Positions 18,080 through 27,939 of a stretch of 64,000 bases of DNA are shown one piece after another. The translations under genes and the position numbers were made by a program. The DNA is taken from NCBI GenBank assembly GCA_943788875.1, contig CALSSA010000002.1:1-64000 (forward strand), in the 5' to 3' direction. Position 1 is the stretch's first letter. Every line of letters starts with the position of its first letter. The notes below the pieces were generated by a model. The model had not been told where the DNA came from and searched no databases. It saw nothing but the letters and a program-made list of their open reading frames with translations. This DNA is from an uncultured Pseudomonadales bacterium. Lineage in GTDB: Bacteria; Pseudomonadota; Gammaproteobacteria; Pseudomonadales; Porticoccaceae.

Positions 18080-19321
18080 TCAGTGGCTGGCGGCGGTAGC
18101 GCCGGCTTCGTTTATTTGTTCATAGTTGTAGAAGCGCTCAAGCTCAAAGGGCTTGATAATATCTGGCACTTTTTTGGTTGCCACCAACTCAGCCATAGTG
18201 ACACCGCAGATAGGAGTAGCTTTAAAGCCCCAGGTTCCCCAACCGGCGTCCAGGTAATAATTTTCTACTGGGCTCAGCCCCATGATTGGGCTGTAGTCCG
18301 GGGTCATATCTGTGGTGCCCGCCCACTGGCGCAGCATTCTTGCCTGGGCTAAAAACGGAAATAGCTCCATGGCTGCAGCGCTTAGTGTCTCACGCTGATC
18401 CAATGTGGCTCTGGTGTGGTAGAGCGGGTAGGGGTCTGAACCGCCGCCTATAACAAACTCGCCGCGAGAGGTCTGATGCACATAGACATGCACATGGGGT
18501 GAGCTGACATGGGGGGTGAGTATGGGTTTATAGGGCTGGGTCACCATTGCCTGCAGCGGGTAGCAATGTATGGGCAATGGAATACCAGCCTTTTTTGCGA
18601 CTATCGAGCTAGCGCCGGCAACAGCTTGAACCACGGCGCCACATTCAACCCGGCCGCGATTAGTTTTTACGGCACTAACGCGACCTTTAACCACTTCAAT
18701 ATCTTCAACTTCAGTCAGCTGATGTAATTCTACGCCGCGCTCACAGGCGCCTTTGGCATAGCCCCAGGCAACGGCATCGTGGCGGGCTGTTGCGCCATCA
18801 GCATGCCAGAGTCCGGCCATAATCGGGAAGCGTGAGTCCTCGGACATATTGAGGTTGGGAACCAGCTCGGCAATGGTCTGACGATCGATAAGCTCTGAGC
18901 GCACCCCCATATGCTGATTAACCTCGGCGCGCCAGCGAAAACTGCGAATGGCGGCATCGCTGTGGGCCAGTGTTAGCTGCCCGCGATTTTCCATCATCAC
19001 GTTATAGTTAAATTCATTGCTGAGATTATTGTAGAGTTTGACTGACTCACGGTAGAAGCTAACGCCCTCTTCGGTAAGATAGTTAGAGCGAATAACTGCA
19101 GTGTTGCGAGCCGTATTGCCACCACCCAGATAGCTTTTTTCCAATACAGCGACATTGGTAATGCCATGATACTTTGCCAGATTATAGGCAATGGCGGTGC
19201 CATGACCACCAGCGCCAATAATCACTACGTCGTAGTGCTTTTTAAGCTCTGTGGCAGGGGTAAAATGATGCTGTGCTGGATACTCGCTACTGAGTCCATA
19301 CTTTAAAAGCCCAAAAGGCAT
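18080..19321 (-). CDS. soxB: Sarcosine oxidase beta subunit-like protein
   Basis: The 413-residue protein is a DAO-family flavoprotein. It has an N-terminal FAD-binding motif VVIIGAGGHGTAIAYNLAKY near residues 30-50 and a GG-rich segment EKSYLGGGNTARNTAVIRSNY, typical of the beta subunit. Its C-terminal part contains MTPDYSPIMG and DAGWGTWGFKATPICG, which match the substrate-domain strands. In the tetramer beta carries the amine oxidation site and a covalent FMN. It is 22 bases downstream of purU and 11 bases upstream of soxD, all in one direction, so expression as an operon is likely. Confidence 0.92.
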   Translation of the reverse strand: MPFGLLKYGLSSEYPAQHHFTPATELKKHYDVVIIGAGGHGTAIAYNLAKYHGITNVAVLEKSYLGGGNTARNTAVIRSNYLTEEGVSFYRESVKLYNNLSNEFNYNVMMENRGQLTLAHSDAAIRSFRWRAEVNQHMGVRSELIDRQTIAELVPNLNMSEDSRFPIMAGLWHADGATARHDAVAWGYAKGACERGVELHQLTEVEDIEVVKGRVSAVKTNRGRVECGAVVQAVAGASSIVAKKAGIPLPIHCYPLQAMVTQPYKPILTPHVSSPHVHVYVHQTSRGEFVIGGGSDPYPLYHTRATLDQRETLSAAAMELFPFLAQARMLRQWAGTTDMTPDYSPIMGLSPVENYYLDAGWGTWGFKATPICGVTMAELVATKKVPDIIKPFELERFYNYEQINEAGATAASH

Positions 19322-19343
19322 AACTTTCTCCCCCTTTTACCGC

Positions 19344-20222
19344 CTAGCTGCCCAGGAAAACCACTGTTTTATTGCCATCTAAAAACACGCGGCGCTCAAT
19401 ATGGTATTTCACCGCTTTGGCCAGTGCCATAGATTCGTTATCTCGACCCACCTGCACCAGATGATTGGGCCCGTAGCTGTGGTCAACTCTGGTTAGCATC
19501 TGCTCGATAATCGGCCCTTCATCCAGATCAGATGTCACATAATGAGCGGTGGCGCCAATCACTTTTACACCGCGGTCATAGGCCTGGTGATAGGGCTTGG
19601 CACCTTTAAATCCAGGTAAAAACGAGTGGTGAATATTGATGCAACGCCCTGAGAGTTGCTGAGTTAACTCGTTGGACAGAATCTGCATGTAACGAGCCAA
19701 AACCACCAGTTCGGCGCCAGTCTCATCCACTATCTCCATCAGGCGCTGTTCCTGCTGACTCTTGGTATCCCTGGTGACCGGAAGATGGATAAAGCGAATC
19801 CCCTCGCGCTCCACCATAGGCCGCAGATCCTGATGATTGGAGACCACTGCAGTGATCTCCATATTTAATTCACCTTTGCGCTGGCGATAGAGCAGGTCGT
19901 CCAGGCAGTGGTCGTATTTAGATACCATTAGCAGCGTTTTAACCGCAACTTGTGGGTTGTGAATCTGCCAGTCCATTGTAAATTGTTGGGCAATACTGTC
20001 GAACTGACGGCGTATATCATCAATCGCTGGAGAACCCTTCTGGCGGCGAAACACTGCGCGCATAAAAAATTTGTCGGTCGATTCATCATCGAATTGTTCC
20101 AGGGCGCAGATATAGCAATCTCTGTCGGCAAGGAAGCTGGTAACGGCTGCAACTACACCAAGCCCAGCTCGGCAGGTGCCAGTGAAAATGTAATTGTCAG
20201 CAGTTTGGGGTTTGGTAGTCAT
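19344..20222 (-). CDS. purU: Formyltetrahydrofolate deformylase
   Basis: The 292-residue protein has an N-terminal ACT domain (about 10-90) and a C-terminal formyltransferase-like domain containing INIHHSFLPGFKGAKPYHQA near residue 200 and TSDLDEGPIIEQ near 240, which carry the Asn, His and Asp of the active site. PurU hydrolyses 10-formyl-THF to formate and THF. Standing at the head of the soxBDAG operon, it would recycle the folate loaded by N-demethylation, a pairing also seen in glycine betaine and sarcosine gene clusters of other bacteria. Confidence 0.95.
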   Translation of the reverse strand: MTTKPQTADNYIFTGTCRAGLGVVAAVTSFLADRDCYICALEQFDDESTDKFFMRAVFRRQKGSPAIDDIRRQFDSIAQQFTMDWQIHNPQVAVKTLLMVSKYDHCLDDLLYRQRKGELNMEITAVVSNHQDLRPMVEREGIRFIHLPVTRDTKSQQEQRLMEIVDETGAELVVLARYMQILSNELTQQLSGRCINIHHSFLPGFKGAKPYHQAYDRGVKVIGATAHYVTSDLDEGPIIEQMLTRVDHSYGPNHLVQVGRDNESMALAKAVKYHIERRVFLDGNKTVVFLGS

Positions 20223-20540
20223 GTTATTAGCCTGATTGTAAGTTCAATATTAAGTAGATAAGCCGATATTACCCAACCATTCACTCAGGCGGGGATCATG
20301 CATGCTTGATGCTTTGTGGGTCAATGAATTAAGTACGTAGTTAGTATTTTTACTGATCACCCGAAAATCTGCTTATGAAAATCTGAGCCTAAAAAATATC
20401 TTCGACTATACAGAATTAAATAGATGTCACAGGTACACTTGTCTTACTCGTACAATAATAATGAATATAATTTCACTGTTGAGATTCGAAAAGCTAGCTT
20501 CCTTTTGCTAGGGATTCCAACAGAATTTAACAGGCTGCCG
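20223..20540. other. Non-coding stretch upstream of a small membrane protein
   Basis: AT-rich divergent region between purU and the following plus-strand gene. It should contain the promoter of the purU-sox operon. I see no strong palindrome or terminator. An in-frame ATG at 20424 could extend the downstream gene into this stretch, but its first 39 codons look non-coding. Confidence 0.35.
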
Positions 20541-21023
20541 ATGAACTATTCAGGGCGTAACCTCGAAAAAGTATCTTACAAGGTTGTGGATAGACATCCA
20601 GAGCTCAATCTGGGTTCTAGTATTAAAAGGGTCATTTGCGTTCGGCTGCTTGTTGTCGCAGTCCTTCTCTGTATCCGCGCCGTAACTGCCTATTTCCATC
20701 CCGACCTCTTTATGCAATCAAGGGTGCTTAGTACTCAAATAAACTCATTCATCTTCTACCCGGCAAGTGAATTTATCCAGATAAGAGGAGTACTTCTGGG
20801 AGCTGTGTTGGCGTGCTACTGTTATGCTTTGATTACTGGTCGATATTATAAACCGATGGCATTGATTGCCATGGTTGTCGCGAGTGCATTTCTGTGGAGC
20901 GATATGGAGCTCTTTATGATCTCGTCGGTGACAGAAATAACCACTGTGTCTTTCGCATTACTTGCTATGCGCGTTATCGCCGTTTGGCTTTTGGTTCTAA
21001 ACTATCTGGATATTCACCGCTAG
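20541..21023 (+). CDS. Uncharacterised membrane protein with four predicted helices
   Basis: The 160-residue product (start ATG 20541, preceded by a weak AGG at about 6 bases) has a polar N-terminus of about 35 residues. Four hydrophobic segments follow, near 37-52, 85-105, 110-130 and 135-155. The pattern suggests a small inner-membrane protein with a cytoplasmic N-terminus. No family is recognised. It ends 18 bases before a lipoprotein gene on the same strand, so the two may be co-transcribed. An earlier in-frame ATG at 20424 would give 199 residues. Confidence 0.6.
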   Translation: MNYSGRNLEKVSYKVVDRHPELNLGSSIKRVICVRLLVVAVLLCIRAVTAYFHPDLFMQSRVLSTQINSFIFYPASEFIQIRGVLLGAVLACYCYALITGRYYKPMALIAMVVASAFLWSDMELFMISSVTEITTVSFALLAMRVIAVWLLVLNYLDIHR

Positions 21024-21041
21024 AAGCTGCATTATTCAGGC

Positions 21042-21647
21042 ATGATTGTCCAGCGCCTGCTATTTCTTATTTTACCCGTCCTATTATCTGGCTGTTCCAC
21101 CTATCAGCCGACTCAGGTTAATGATGTGTGTAGAATATTCTGGGGTGACACAGATTGGTATGAAGATGCCCGTCGCTCAAGCAAACGCTGGGGTACACCA
21201 ATTGGCGTTATGATGGCTATTATCAAGCAGGAATCAGCCTTTCAGGCCAAGGTGCGGCCAGATCGGCCCAAGTTTTTATTTATTCCTCTGCCACGCAGAT
21301 CTTCAGCCTATGGCTATGCTCAGGCTCAGGATGCAGCCTGGAGTGATTATCGCAAGGAAACTGGACACTGGAGTCATGACCGGGATGACTTTGGTGATGC
21401 CATTAACTTTGTGGGCTGGTACACCAACAAGTCCCAGAAGCGACTGGGCATCTCCAAATGGGATCCCTACAGCCAGTACCTTGCCTACCATGAGGGTTGG
21501 GGTGGCTATTCTCGCAAGTCATTTAATAAAAAGCCTCAGCTATTGAGTGTTGCCAAAAAAGTTCAGCGCCAGGCTGAGGCCTACGGGGCTCAGCTAAAAA
21601 AATGCAGTGCCAAACTGGATAAGTCTGTGCGCGGCTGGTTTTTTTGA
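21042..21647 (+). CDS. Lipoprotein with lytic-transglycosylase (SLT-like) domain
   Basis: The 201-residue protein begins with a short hydrophobic signal ending in the lipobox LLSGC (Cys18), so it is likely lipid-anchored in the outer membrane. The mature part resembles a goose-type or SLT lysozyme fold: MMAIIKQESAFQ near 60 contains the probable catalytic glutamate, and SSAYGYAQAQDAAWSDY near 88 matches the family's G-Y-x-Q motif. Such enzymes cleave the glycan strands of peptidoglycan. It is preceded by a small membrane protein and followed by a flavin monooxygenase gene 67 bases downstream, neither of which clarifies its role. Confidence 0.8.
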   Translation: MIVQRLLFLILPVLLSGCSTYQPTQVNDVCRIFWGDTDWYEDARRSSKRWGTPIGVMMAIIKQESAFQAKVRPDRPKFLFIPLPRRSSAYGYAQAQDAAWSDYRKETGHWSHDRDDFGDAINFVGWYTNKSQKRLGISKWDPYSQYLAYHEGWGGYSRKSFNKKPQLLSVAKKVQRQAEAYGAQLKKCSAKLDKSVRGWFF

Positions 21648-21714
21648 AATTGTCGCGACGGAGACATCGAGACAGTTCCTTTGCCCGTACAATCACCCGA
21701 GAAGAATAAAAAAT

Positions 21715-23187
21715 ATGAGAACCCCAATGTCTGAAGACCATGTAGATGTTCTGATTATCGGTGCCGGCCTGTCCGGCATAGGTGCGGCCAGCCACCTTGA
21801 GCGTGAGGCTCCCAATAAATCCTACGCTATTTTAGAGAGCCGGGGCGCTATGGGAGGTACCTGGGATCTATTTCGCTATCCGGGCATTAGATCTGATTCC
21901 GATATGCACACTCTGGGCTACAGTTTTAAACCCTGGAAGCACGAGAGAGCCATCGCTGATGGTCCTGCTATTCTGGATTATATTCGCGAGACAGCAAGAG
22001 AATATGATGTCGAGAAGCATATACGCTACAACCAGCGAGCCACTAAAATATCCTGGGACAGTGACAGGGCAGTCTGGACTGTCACCATTGAGCAAGAGGG
22101 CGCCAATGCCAGCACCTTAAGCTGCAATTTTATTTACAGCTGCACCGGCTACTATCGCTACGACCAAGGTTACACGCCAGATTTCCCTGATATAGAGCAG
22201 TTTAAAGGCCAGGTTATTCACCCTCAGCTATGGCCTGAAGACTTGGATTATGCCGATAAAAATGTAGTGGTGATAGGTAGTGGTGCAACAGCAATTACTG
22301 TGGTGCCGGAGATGGCCAAAACTGCCAAACATGTCACCATGTTGCAGCGCTCTCCCACCTATGTGGTGTCGCGTCCGGGCCAAGATGCCTTTGCGCTGCG
22401 CATGAACCGCTGGCTGCCATCGAAGCTGGCCTATCTGGTGACTCGCTGGAAAAATGTCAGCATGCAGGCACTTTTATATCAGTACAGCCGCCGCCGTCCG
22501 CAAAAAATGAAAGAGTTTTTGCTGTCTCTGACTCGCCGAGAGCTTAGAGGAGCTGTGGATGTAGATACCCATTTTAATCCTAAATACAATCCCTGGGACC
22601 AGCGTCTCTGTCTGGTGCCTGACAGCGATCTGTTCAGGTCACTGCGCAAGGGCACTTCCTCAGTGGTCACCGACCATATCAAGCGCTTTACCAAGACAGG
22701 TATTAAACTGGAATCTGGCGATTTGCTGAAGGCCGATATTGTAGTCAGTGCCACAGGTCTGGAGCTTTTGCCTATGGGTGGCATGGAGATTCAGATTGAT
22801 GGCAAAATCATGGCGCTGCCAGATACCCTGGGTTACCGGGGTATGATGCTGAGCGATATTCCCAATTTTGTACTGGCAGCTGGCTACACCAATGCCTCCT
22901 GGACATTGAAATGCGACCTGACCAGTGAATACGTCTGTCGTATGCTCAACCATATGGACAAAAAAGGCTTTGCCTACTGTGTGCCGCGCAATCGCGATCC
23001 TGCCATGGAGCGCGTATCATTTTTAGATCTGGCCTCCGGCTATGTGGACCGCTCAATAGATCGCTTCCCCAAGCAGGGTCTTAAATCACCCTGGAAGCTC
23101 TATCAGAATTATCTGCTGGATATACTGAGCCTGCGTTTTGGTGCACTGAGCGACAAGGAATTGGAATATGGCAGGATCAAGACTTAG
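21715..23187 (+). CDS. Flavin-containing monooxygenase, Baeyer-Villiger type
   Basis: The 490-residue protein (ATG 21715) has two Rossmann motifs, IIGAGLSGIGAASHL near residue 15 for FAD and VIGSGATAITVVPEM near 185 for NADPH. Between them lies FKGQVIHPQLWPE, which fits the Baeyer-Villiger fingerprint F-x-G-x-x-x-H-x-x-x-W-P. Such enzymes insert oxygen next to a ketone, or oxidise sulfur or nitrogen atoms. The substrate cannot be read from sequence. Longer frames that begin inside the upstream lipoprotein gene were discarded because the family starts just before the first nucleotide-binding motif. An ATG at 21727 is an alternative start. Confidence 0.9.
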   Translation: MRTPMSEDHVDVLIIGAGLSGIGAASHLEREAPNKSYAILESRGAMGGTWDLFRYPGIRSDSDMHTLGYSFKPWKHERAIADGPAILDYIRETAREYDVEKHIRYNQRATKISWDSDRAVWTVTIEQEGANASTLSCNFIYSCTGYYRYDQGYTPDFPDIEQFKGQVIHPQLWPEDLDYADKNVVVIGSGATAITVVPEMAKTAKHVTMLQRSPTYVVSRPGQDAFALRMNRWLPSKLAYLVTRWKNVSMQALLYQYSRRRPQKMKEFLLSLTRRELRGAVDVDTHFNPKYNPWDQRLCLVPDSDLFRSLRKGTSSVVTDHIKRFTKTGIKLESGDLLKADIVVSATGLELLPMGGMEIQIDGKIMALPDTLGYRGMMLSDIPNFVLAAGYTNASWTLKCDLTSEYVCRMLNHMDKKGFAYCVPRNRDPAMERVSFLDLASGYVDRSIDRFPKQGLKSPWKLYQNYLLDILSLRFGALSDKELEYGRIKT

Positions 23188-23244
23188 GCCCTGAGAATGC
23201 ACCTTTTATGCTGGAGGCCTATTTAACTCCAGGAGAAGCATTGT

Positions 23245-23580
23245 ATGAAACATCAACTAAACTCTCTTTTACTACTAATTGCACTGGCCTCTGGTTGGGT
23301 TGGAGCGGAACCTAATAATATTATTATCGATGTTAGATCAGACTCTGAATGGGCCGCTGGTCATCTGGAGTCAGCACAGCATTTAGAGTTAGGTTTGGTC
23401 GCGAAAAATATAGAAACCCTGGTTGAGGATAAAGATCAGCGGATCTATCTGTATTGCCGCAGTGGCAATAGGTCAGGGCAGGCAAAAGCGATATTGGAGG
23501 CTATGGGTTATAGCAATGTTGTTAATGCTGGTGGTGTTGGCAATGCGAGTGAGTTGTTGGGCGAGGATGTTGTTCGGTAG
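23245..23580 (+). CDS. Periplasmic rhodanese-like protein
   Basis: The 111-residue protein starts with a signal peptide of about 21 residues (cleavage near GWVGA-EP) followed by a single rhodanese domain. The active-site loop YCRSGNRSG contains the catalytic cysteine (about residue 70). Size and export signal resemble PspE, a periplasmic thiosulfate sulfurtransferase. The substrate in vivo is unknown. It is 57 bases downstream of the monooxygenase gene with an AGGAGAA ribosome-binding site, and is followed by a clear hairpin terminator. Confidence 0.88.
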   Translation: MKHQLNSLLLLIALASGWVGAEPNNIIIDVRSDSEWAAGHLESAQHLELGLVAKNIETLVEDKDQRIYLYCRSGNRSGQAKAILEAMGYSNVVNAGGVGNASELLGEDVVR

Positions 23581-23612
23581 CTTCAGGAGTACCTCAACTT
23601 CCAAGGCATAAA

Positions 23613-23639
23613 AAAAACCCTGCGGTAGCAGGGCTTTTT
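23613..23639 (+). terminator. Rho-independent terminator after rhodanese gene
   Basis: CCCTGC (618-623 of 23 kb) pairs with GCAGGG around a GGTA tetraloop, flanked by A-run and CTTTTT. It lies 33 bases after the stop codon. The A-run upstream lets the stem extend and would also work on the opposite strand. Confidence 0.85.
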
Positions 23640-23903
23640 CAATTGACCTTGTTAGCCAAAGGTTAGGGCGTGGGAGCCTGCTGAGGTCCTGTATCTGCCC
23701 AGATACTTTAGAAGTTGATTTGAAAAGCTCTGGTCGGTTACCTGTCTTTAGGCTGTTGCATAAACATATTTAATGTCTATAGTAGTCTGGCTATCTAACG
23801 GGATTACACCGATTGAGAGAGCGACTTAGTAGCATTAGCTGGCTGTTTGATTCGACTCATTCAAAAGGGTAACAAAACATTAACTCAAATTTACGGCAGG
23901 CCC
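23640..23903. other. Non-coding stretch after the rhodanese terminator
   Basis: No gene is supported here. The region is AT-rich and lies between a terminator and an AT-rich exported-protein gene, so it should contain that gene's promoter. I see no RNA gene or palindrome. Confidence 0.3.
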
Positions 23904-24395
23904 ATGAGTAGATTTACCTTCTTTCTTTGCATAACATTTTCGATCAACATTTTTGCAGATGATAATTTTGATTGTCATTCAACTAACCCTGAACTTGGAG
24001 ACTCTGCACATTGGGCGGCAACATCTTTAGATTTATTTGCTAAAAATAAATATGAACAAGCAGTTAATACTGTCGATGCTTGTTTTGAGATATTTTCAGT
24101 TGATGCTGTTGTTATGCAAAAAGGCTTCAATGCTGAAAATACTAAATTGCCACCCTCTGGCAGGGTGAGTAGAAGTACAAAGGAAAAAATTCATGATAAC
24201 TGGGCAGTGAACGATGTTTCGGTTGCCTTATGGGCCAAGGCTCGATCTCTAGATAAGATGGGTGACATAGAGCAGGCTAAAATTGCATATGCGCAGTGTA
24301 TCTTTCTTACTCATGGCAGGGCATGGGACCCTAAAGGCTGGTTTTGGGCGCCTGCAAGCGATTGTATTCAAAGAGGACGCAAGCTTAATAAGTAA
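23904..24395 (+). CDS. Uncharacterised exported protein with TPR-like helices
   Basis: The 163-residue product starts with a signal peptide (FTFFLCITFSINIFA, cleavage near residue 18). The start at 23904 is chosen for this reason; an in-frame upstream codon at 23847 would bury the signal. The mature part has helical segments ARSLDKMGDIEQAKIAYAQCI that look like one tetratricopeptide repeat, and a C-terminal WDPKGWFWAPASDC motif. Base composition is clearly more AT-rich than the neighbours, which may point to later acquisition. No family is recognised. Confidence 0.65.
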   Translation: MSRFTFFLCITFSINIFADDNFDCHSTNPELGDSAHWAATSLDLFAKNKYEQAVNTVDACFEIFSVDAVVMQKGFNAENTKLPPSGRVSRSTKEKIHDNWAVNDVSVALWAKARSLDKMGDIEQAKIAYAQCIFLTHGRAWDPKGWFWAPASDCIQRGRKLNK

Positions 24396-24564
24396 TCTTG
24401 CTGCATCTTGACGTGAAACATAAGTGGGTTACCGCAACTTTCCAGAACATTTCCGAGCCTCATTTTCAGGCCGCCTAAAAAGCCCCAAGACAGGCACCAC
24501 CCAAGTGGCTGTGGTGTCGTTTTCGGCTAGAGCCTTCTATTTTACAAGGCTCTATCTACTAAAT

Positions 24565-24641
24565 TGGCGCACCCGGAGGGATTCGAACCCCCGACCAAGT
24601 GGTTCGAAGCCACCTACTCTATCCAGCTGAGCTACGGGTGC
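24565..24641 (-). tRNA. tRNA-Arg (anticodon UCG)
   Basis: Read on the minus strand the segment folds as a complete cloverleaf of 77 bases. The acceptor stem is GCACCCG/CGGGUGC with discriminator G and an encoded CCA, the anticodon loop is CUUCGAA (anticodon UCG), and the T arm contains GGUUCGAAUCC. It decodes CGA. It lies between the exported protein and fdxA. Confidence 0.95.
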
Positions 24642-24666
24642 GGTGTTGGTTGCATTGTAGCCTAAT

Positions 24667-24990
24667 TTAGCGTTCCAGGTACTGCAGTTTGTTGGGCACA
24701 CCATCCCATTCTTCGGCATCTGCTGGTGGCTCTTTCTGTGCGGTGATATTGGGCCATATATCAGCCAGCTCTGCATTTAGCTCCAGAAACACTTCCTGAC
24801 CTTCGGGTATTTCATCTTCAGCAAAAATGGCATCCACTGGGCACTCTGGCTCACAGAGCGCGCAGTCAATACATTCGTCCGGGTGAATCACCAGGAAGTT
24901 GGGGCCTTCATAAAAACAGTCTACAGGGCACACTTCTACACAGTCTGTATGTTTGCACTTGATGCAGTTGTCGCCAACAATAAAGGTCAT
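24667..24990 (-). CDS. fdxA: Seven-iron ferredoxin
   Basis: The 107-residue protein is a 3Fe-4S/4Fe-4S ferredoxin. The N-terminal half has C-x-x-C-x(4)-C-x-x-x-C spacing in [18 protein letters not shown], and [16 protein letters not shown] supplies the second set of ligands. Such FdxA proteins transfer electrons at low potential in the cytoplasm. It lies downstream of mutS on the same strand, as in pseudomonads, which supports the gammaproteobacterial placement. Confidence 0.95.
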   Translation of the reverse strand: MTFIVGDNCIKCKHTDCVEVCPVDCFYEGPNFLVIHPDECIDCALCEPECPVDAIFAEDEIPEGQEVFLELNAELADIWPNITAQKEPPADAEEWDGVPNKLQYLER

Positions 24991-25112
24991 CTACTGGGTC
25001 TCTTGTCTGTTTGGGGTCGCTTTAGGCGCGGCATTATAGCAGGAAGATTTCTGCTGTGAATGCCTGGTTCAGGTTATTTGGTTCTATCTTATACATTAGG
25101 TTACCGCTTACG

Positions 25113-27689
25113 TCAGAGCAGTTTCTTTAGTTCATACACCAGATCCAGTGCCTGCTTTGGCGACAACTCATCGGGGCTCAATGATTCCAGTCGCTTCTGC
25201 AGTTCGGGATTGACCGGGGGCAGAAATAATTCTGCCTGACTGGGTTGGGATACAGCATTTACTGAGGGGCTTATCACTCCGGAGCTCCCTGCTTCTAGCA
25301 GCGCCAGTTCCTGACGAGCCAGATTAATGACATCTGCCGGGATGCCGGCCAATTTAGCCACTTGAATACCATAGCTCTGGCTGGCAGGGCCATCTTGCAC
25401 CGAATGGAGAAACACAATGCTGTCGTTATATTCGGTGGCATCCAGATGCACATTAATAGTGCCAGCTACCTTTTCTGGCAGGGCGGTTAGCTCGAAGTAA
25501 TGGGTCGCGAACAATGTAAATGCTTTGACCTGCTCGGCCAGATAAAAGGCACAGGCCCAGGCCAGAGAAAGGCCGTCGAAGGTGCTGGTGCCGCGGCCTA
25601 CTTCATCCATCAGCACCAGACTGCGGTCAGTTGCGTTGTGCAGAATATTGGCGGTTTCTGTCATCTCCACCATAAAGGTAGAGCGGCCACCTGCCAGGTC
25701 ATCGGAAGAGCCTATTCTGGTGAAGATGCGATCGACCAGGCCAATGCTGGCCGAGGTCGCGGGCACAAAGCTGCCGATTTGAGCCAGCAGAACTATTAGC
25801 GCTGCCTGGCGCATATAGGTAGATTTACCGCCCATATTGGGGCCGGTGATGACCAGCATTTTGCGGTCATGATTCATCAGCAGATCATTGGCGACAAAGG
25901 GGTCGCTGGAAACCTGTTCTACCACTGGGTGGCGGCCTCCTTCTATAGTAATGCCCGGCTCCATCTGTAACCGGGGTTTGCAGAAACTTAGGCTGTGGGC
26001 GCGCTCGGCCAGAGTGGCCAGCACATCCAGTTCTGCTATGGCGGCGGCGCAGGTCTGTAGCTGAGCTAAATCCTGGTTCAATGTTTCAAGAAGCTGCTCG
26101 TAGAGATGCTTCTCTCGACTGAGCGATCGGCTCTTGGCGCTCAGAGCTTTGTCTTCGAATTCTTTAAGCTCCGGGGTGATAAAGCGCTCGGCATTTTTTA
26201 AAGTCTGGCGACGAATATATTCCACTGGCGCCTGATCGCTCTGGCCGCGCGAGATTTCTATATAGTAGCCATGCACGCGATTAAAGCCGACTTTAAGAGT
26301 GGAGATACCTGTGGTGGCTTTTTCGCGCTCTTCCATTGCCAGCAAAAACTCGCCGGCGTTGGTATTTAATGCTCTGAGTTCATCCAGCTCAGAATCATAG
26401 CCATCGGCAATAACCCCACCATCGCGAATAACCACAGGCGGATTTTCCTGAATTGCACTGGCGAGTAGTTCCACTAAATGGGGCAGTGGTTTGGCACCTG
26501 TGGCGAGATGCTGTAAATGGACGACCTCGGCGCTATCCAGTGCGCTAGCAATCTGCGGCAGCACCGCCAGGGAGTCCAGCAGCCGGGTTAAATCTCTGGG
26601 TCTGGCTGATCTCAGGGCCACTCTGGTAAGAATTCGCTCCATATCGCCCACCTGTTTTAGATGGCCGTGAAGCGTCTCGTAGAGATAGTTATCCTGCACA
26701 GCAGAGATACTGTCCTGTCGCGCCTGTAATGTGCCCAGGTCCTGCAGTGGTCGATTCAACCAGCGACGCAGCATTCTGCTGGCCATACTGGTCGAGCTGT
26801 TGTCCAGCACATCAAACAGGGTGTTTTCCTCACCGCCGGTCAAATTGATATCCAGCTCCAGATTGCGCCGACTGGCCGCATCCAGAGCAACTCGGTCCTC
26901 GCGGTTTTCGGCGCTGATACTGCGTATATGAGGCAGGTTATTGCGCTGAGTGTCCAGCGCATACTGCAGCAGGCAACCAGCGGCGCTGATGCCCACAGGC
27001 AGGTGATCGCAACCAAACCCAGCTAAATCTTTGGTGGCAAATTGCTTGTTGAGTAGTCGTTGGGCACTGTCCAGATCGAACTCCCAGGGAGCGCGGTAGC
27101 GAACGCCCGGAGTCTGCTGTAAAAATTCGCCAGTGGTCAGGTCTTCAGAGACCAATAGCTCAACCGGAGTTAGCCGCTTCAGTTCAGCATGTAATTCATC
27201 CAGGCTGTCAAGCTGCAGCAGTTGAAAGCGACCGCTGCTCATATTCAATGTGGCCATACCAAACTGATTGTCGCGCTGATTAATAGCGGCAAGCAAATTA
27301 TCAGTGCGGTCATCTAGCAGGGCCTCATCGGTCAGGGTGCCCGGGGTGAGCACGCGCATAACCGCGCGCTCCACTGGACCTTTGCTGGTTTCCGGGTCGC
27401 CAATCTGCTCGCAGATAGCCACCGACAGACCCTGTTTTACCAGCTTGGCTATATAGTTCTCTGCCGCATGGTAGGGCACACCGCACATTGGAATGGGGTT
27501 GCCATTGGTTTTGCCTCTGGCCGTTAGGGTGATATCCAGTAGCTGACTGGCCTGTTTGGCATCGTCAAAAAATAGCTCGTAAAAATCCCCCATGCGGTAG
27601 AAGACAATATCGTTGGCATGCTCGGCCTTGATGCGCAGATACTGCTGCATCATTGGGGTATGGGGACTGGATTCTGCGGATGCTGTCAT
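25113..27689 (-). CDS. mutS: DNA mismatch repair protein MutS
   Basis: The 858-residue protein has all MutS domains: the mismatch-recognition motif GDFYELF with Phe36 and Glu38, connector, clamp and lever regions, and a C-terminal ABC-type ATPase with Walker [14 protein letters not shown] (near 615) and [12 protein letters not shown]. The ATG at 27689 is preferred because it places the Phe-x-Glu motif at the E. coli numbering. A TTG 18 bases upstream in frame is less likely. MutS binds mispairs and recruits MutL. Gene order mutS then fdxA follows the pseudomonad pattern. Confidence 0.97.
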   Translation of the reverse strand: MTASAESSPHTPMMQQYLRIKAEHANDIVFYRMGDFYELFFDDAKQASQLLDITLTARGKTNGNPIPMCGVPYHAAENYIAKLVKQGLSVAICEQIGDPETSKGPVERAVMRVLTPGTLTDEALLDDRTDNLLAAINQRDNQFGMATLNMSSGRFQLLQLDSLDELHAELKRLTPVELLVSEDLTTGEFLQQTPGVRYRAPWEFDLDSAQRLLNKQFATKDLAGFGCDHLPVGISAAGCLLQYALDTQRNNLPHIRSISAENREDRVALDAASRRNLELDINLTGGEENTLFDVLDNSSTSMASRMLRRWLNRPLQDLGTLQARQDSISAVQDNYLYETLHGHLKQVGDMERILTRVALRSARPRDLTRLLDSLAVLPQIASALDSAEVVHLQHLATGAKPLPHLVELLASAIQENPPVVIRDGGVIADGYDSELDELRALNTNAGEFLLAMEEREKATTGISTLKVGFNRVHGYYIEISRGQSDQAPVEYIRRQTLKNAERFITPELKEFEDKALSAKSRSLSREKHLYEQLLETLNQDLAQLQTCAAAIAELDVLATLAERAHSLSFCKPRLQMEPGITIEGGRHPVVEQVSSDPFVANDLLMNHDRKMLVITGPNMGGKSTYMRQAALIVLLAQIGSFVPATSASIGLVDRIFTRIGSSDDLAGGRSTFMVEMTETANILHNATDRSLVLMDEVGRGTSTFDGLSLAWACAFYLAEQVKAFTLFATHYFELTALPEKVAGTINVHLDATEYNDSIVFLHSVQDGPASQSYGIQVAKLAGIPADVINLARQELALLEAGSSGVISPSVNAVSQPSQAELFLPPVNPELQKRLESLSPDELSPKQALDLVYELKKLL

Positions 27690-27939
27690 AGGGCCACAAC
27701 CGGGCAAGTTATCTGTCGACGAAATTAAGTGTCTTAGTTTAGACCAAACTGATGGCTATAGCCTATTGAAATAGGCAGTATTGACCGGTAAATCTGGCAA
27801 TAATATTTAACTTAAGGCATAAGTTCTGTCGATTGTTAAAGTTGGGTAGTAATGCTAAATTGCTGCCCTGCGATGCCGGCACTGGGAACGCTATGGGTGC
27901 CAAATATGAATATATTCACAGATACTTGGGGGAAGATAG

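Noticed and set aside
24424-24630. Small open frame over tRNA-Arg
   Set aside because: The protein-like text [10 protein letters not shown] comes from translating the tRNA; such frames are a known false call.
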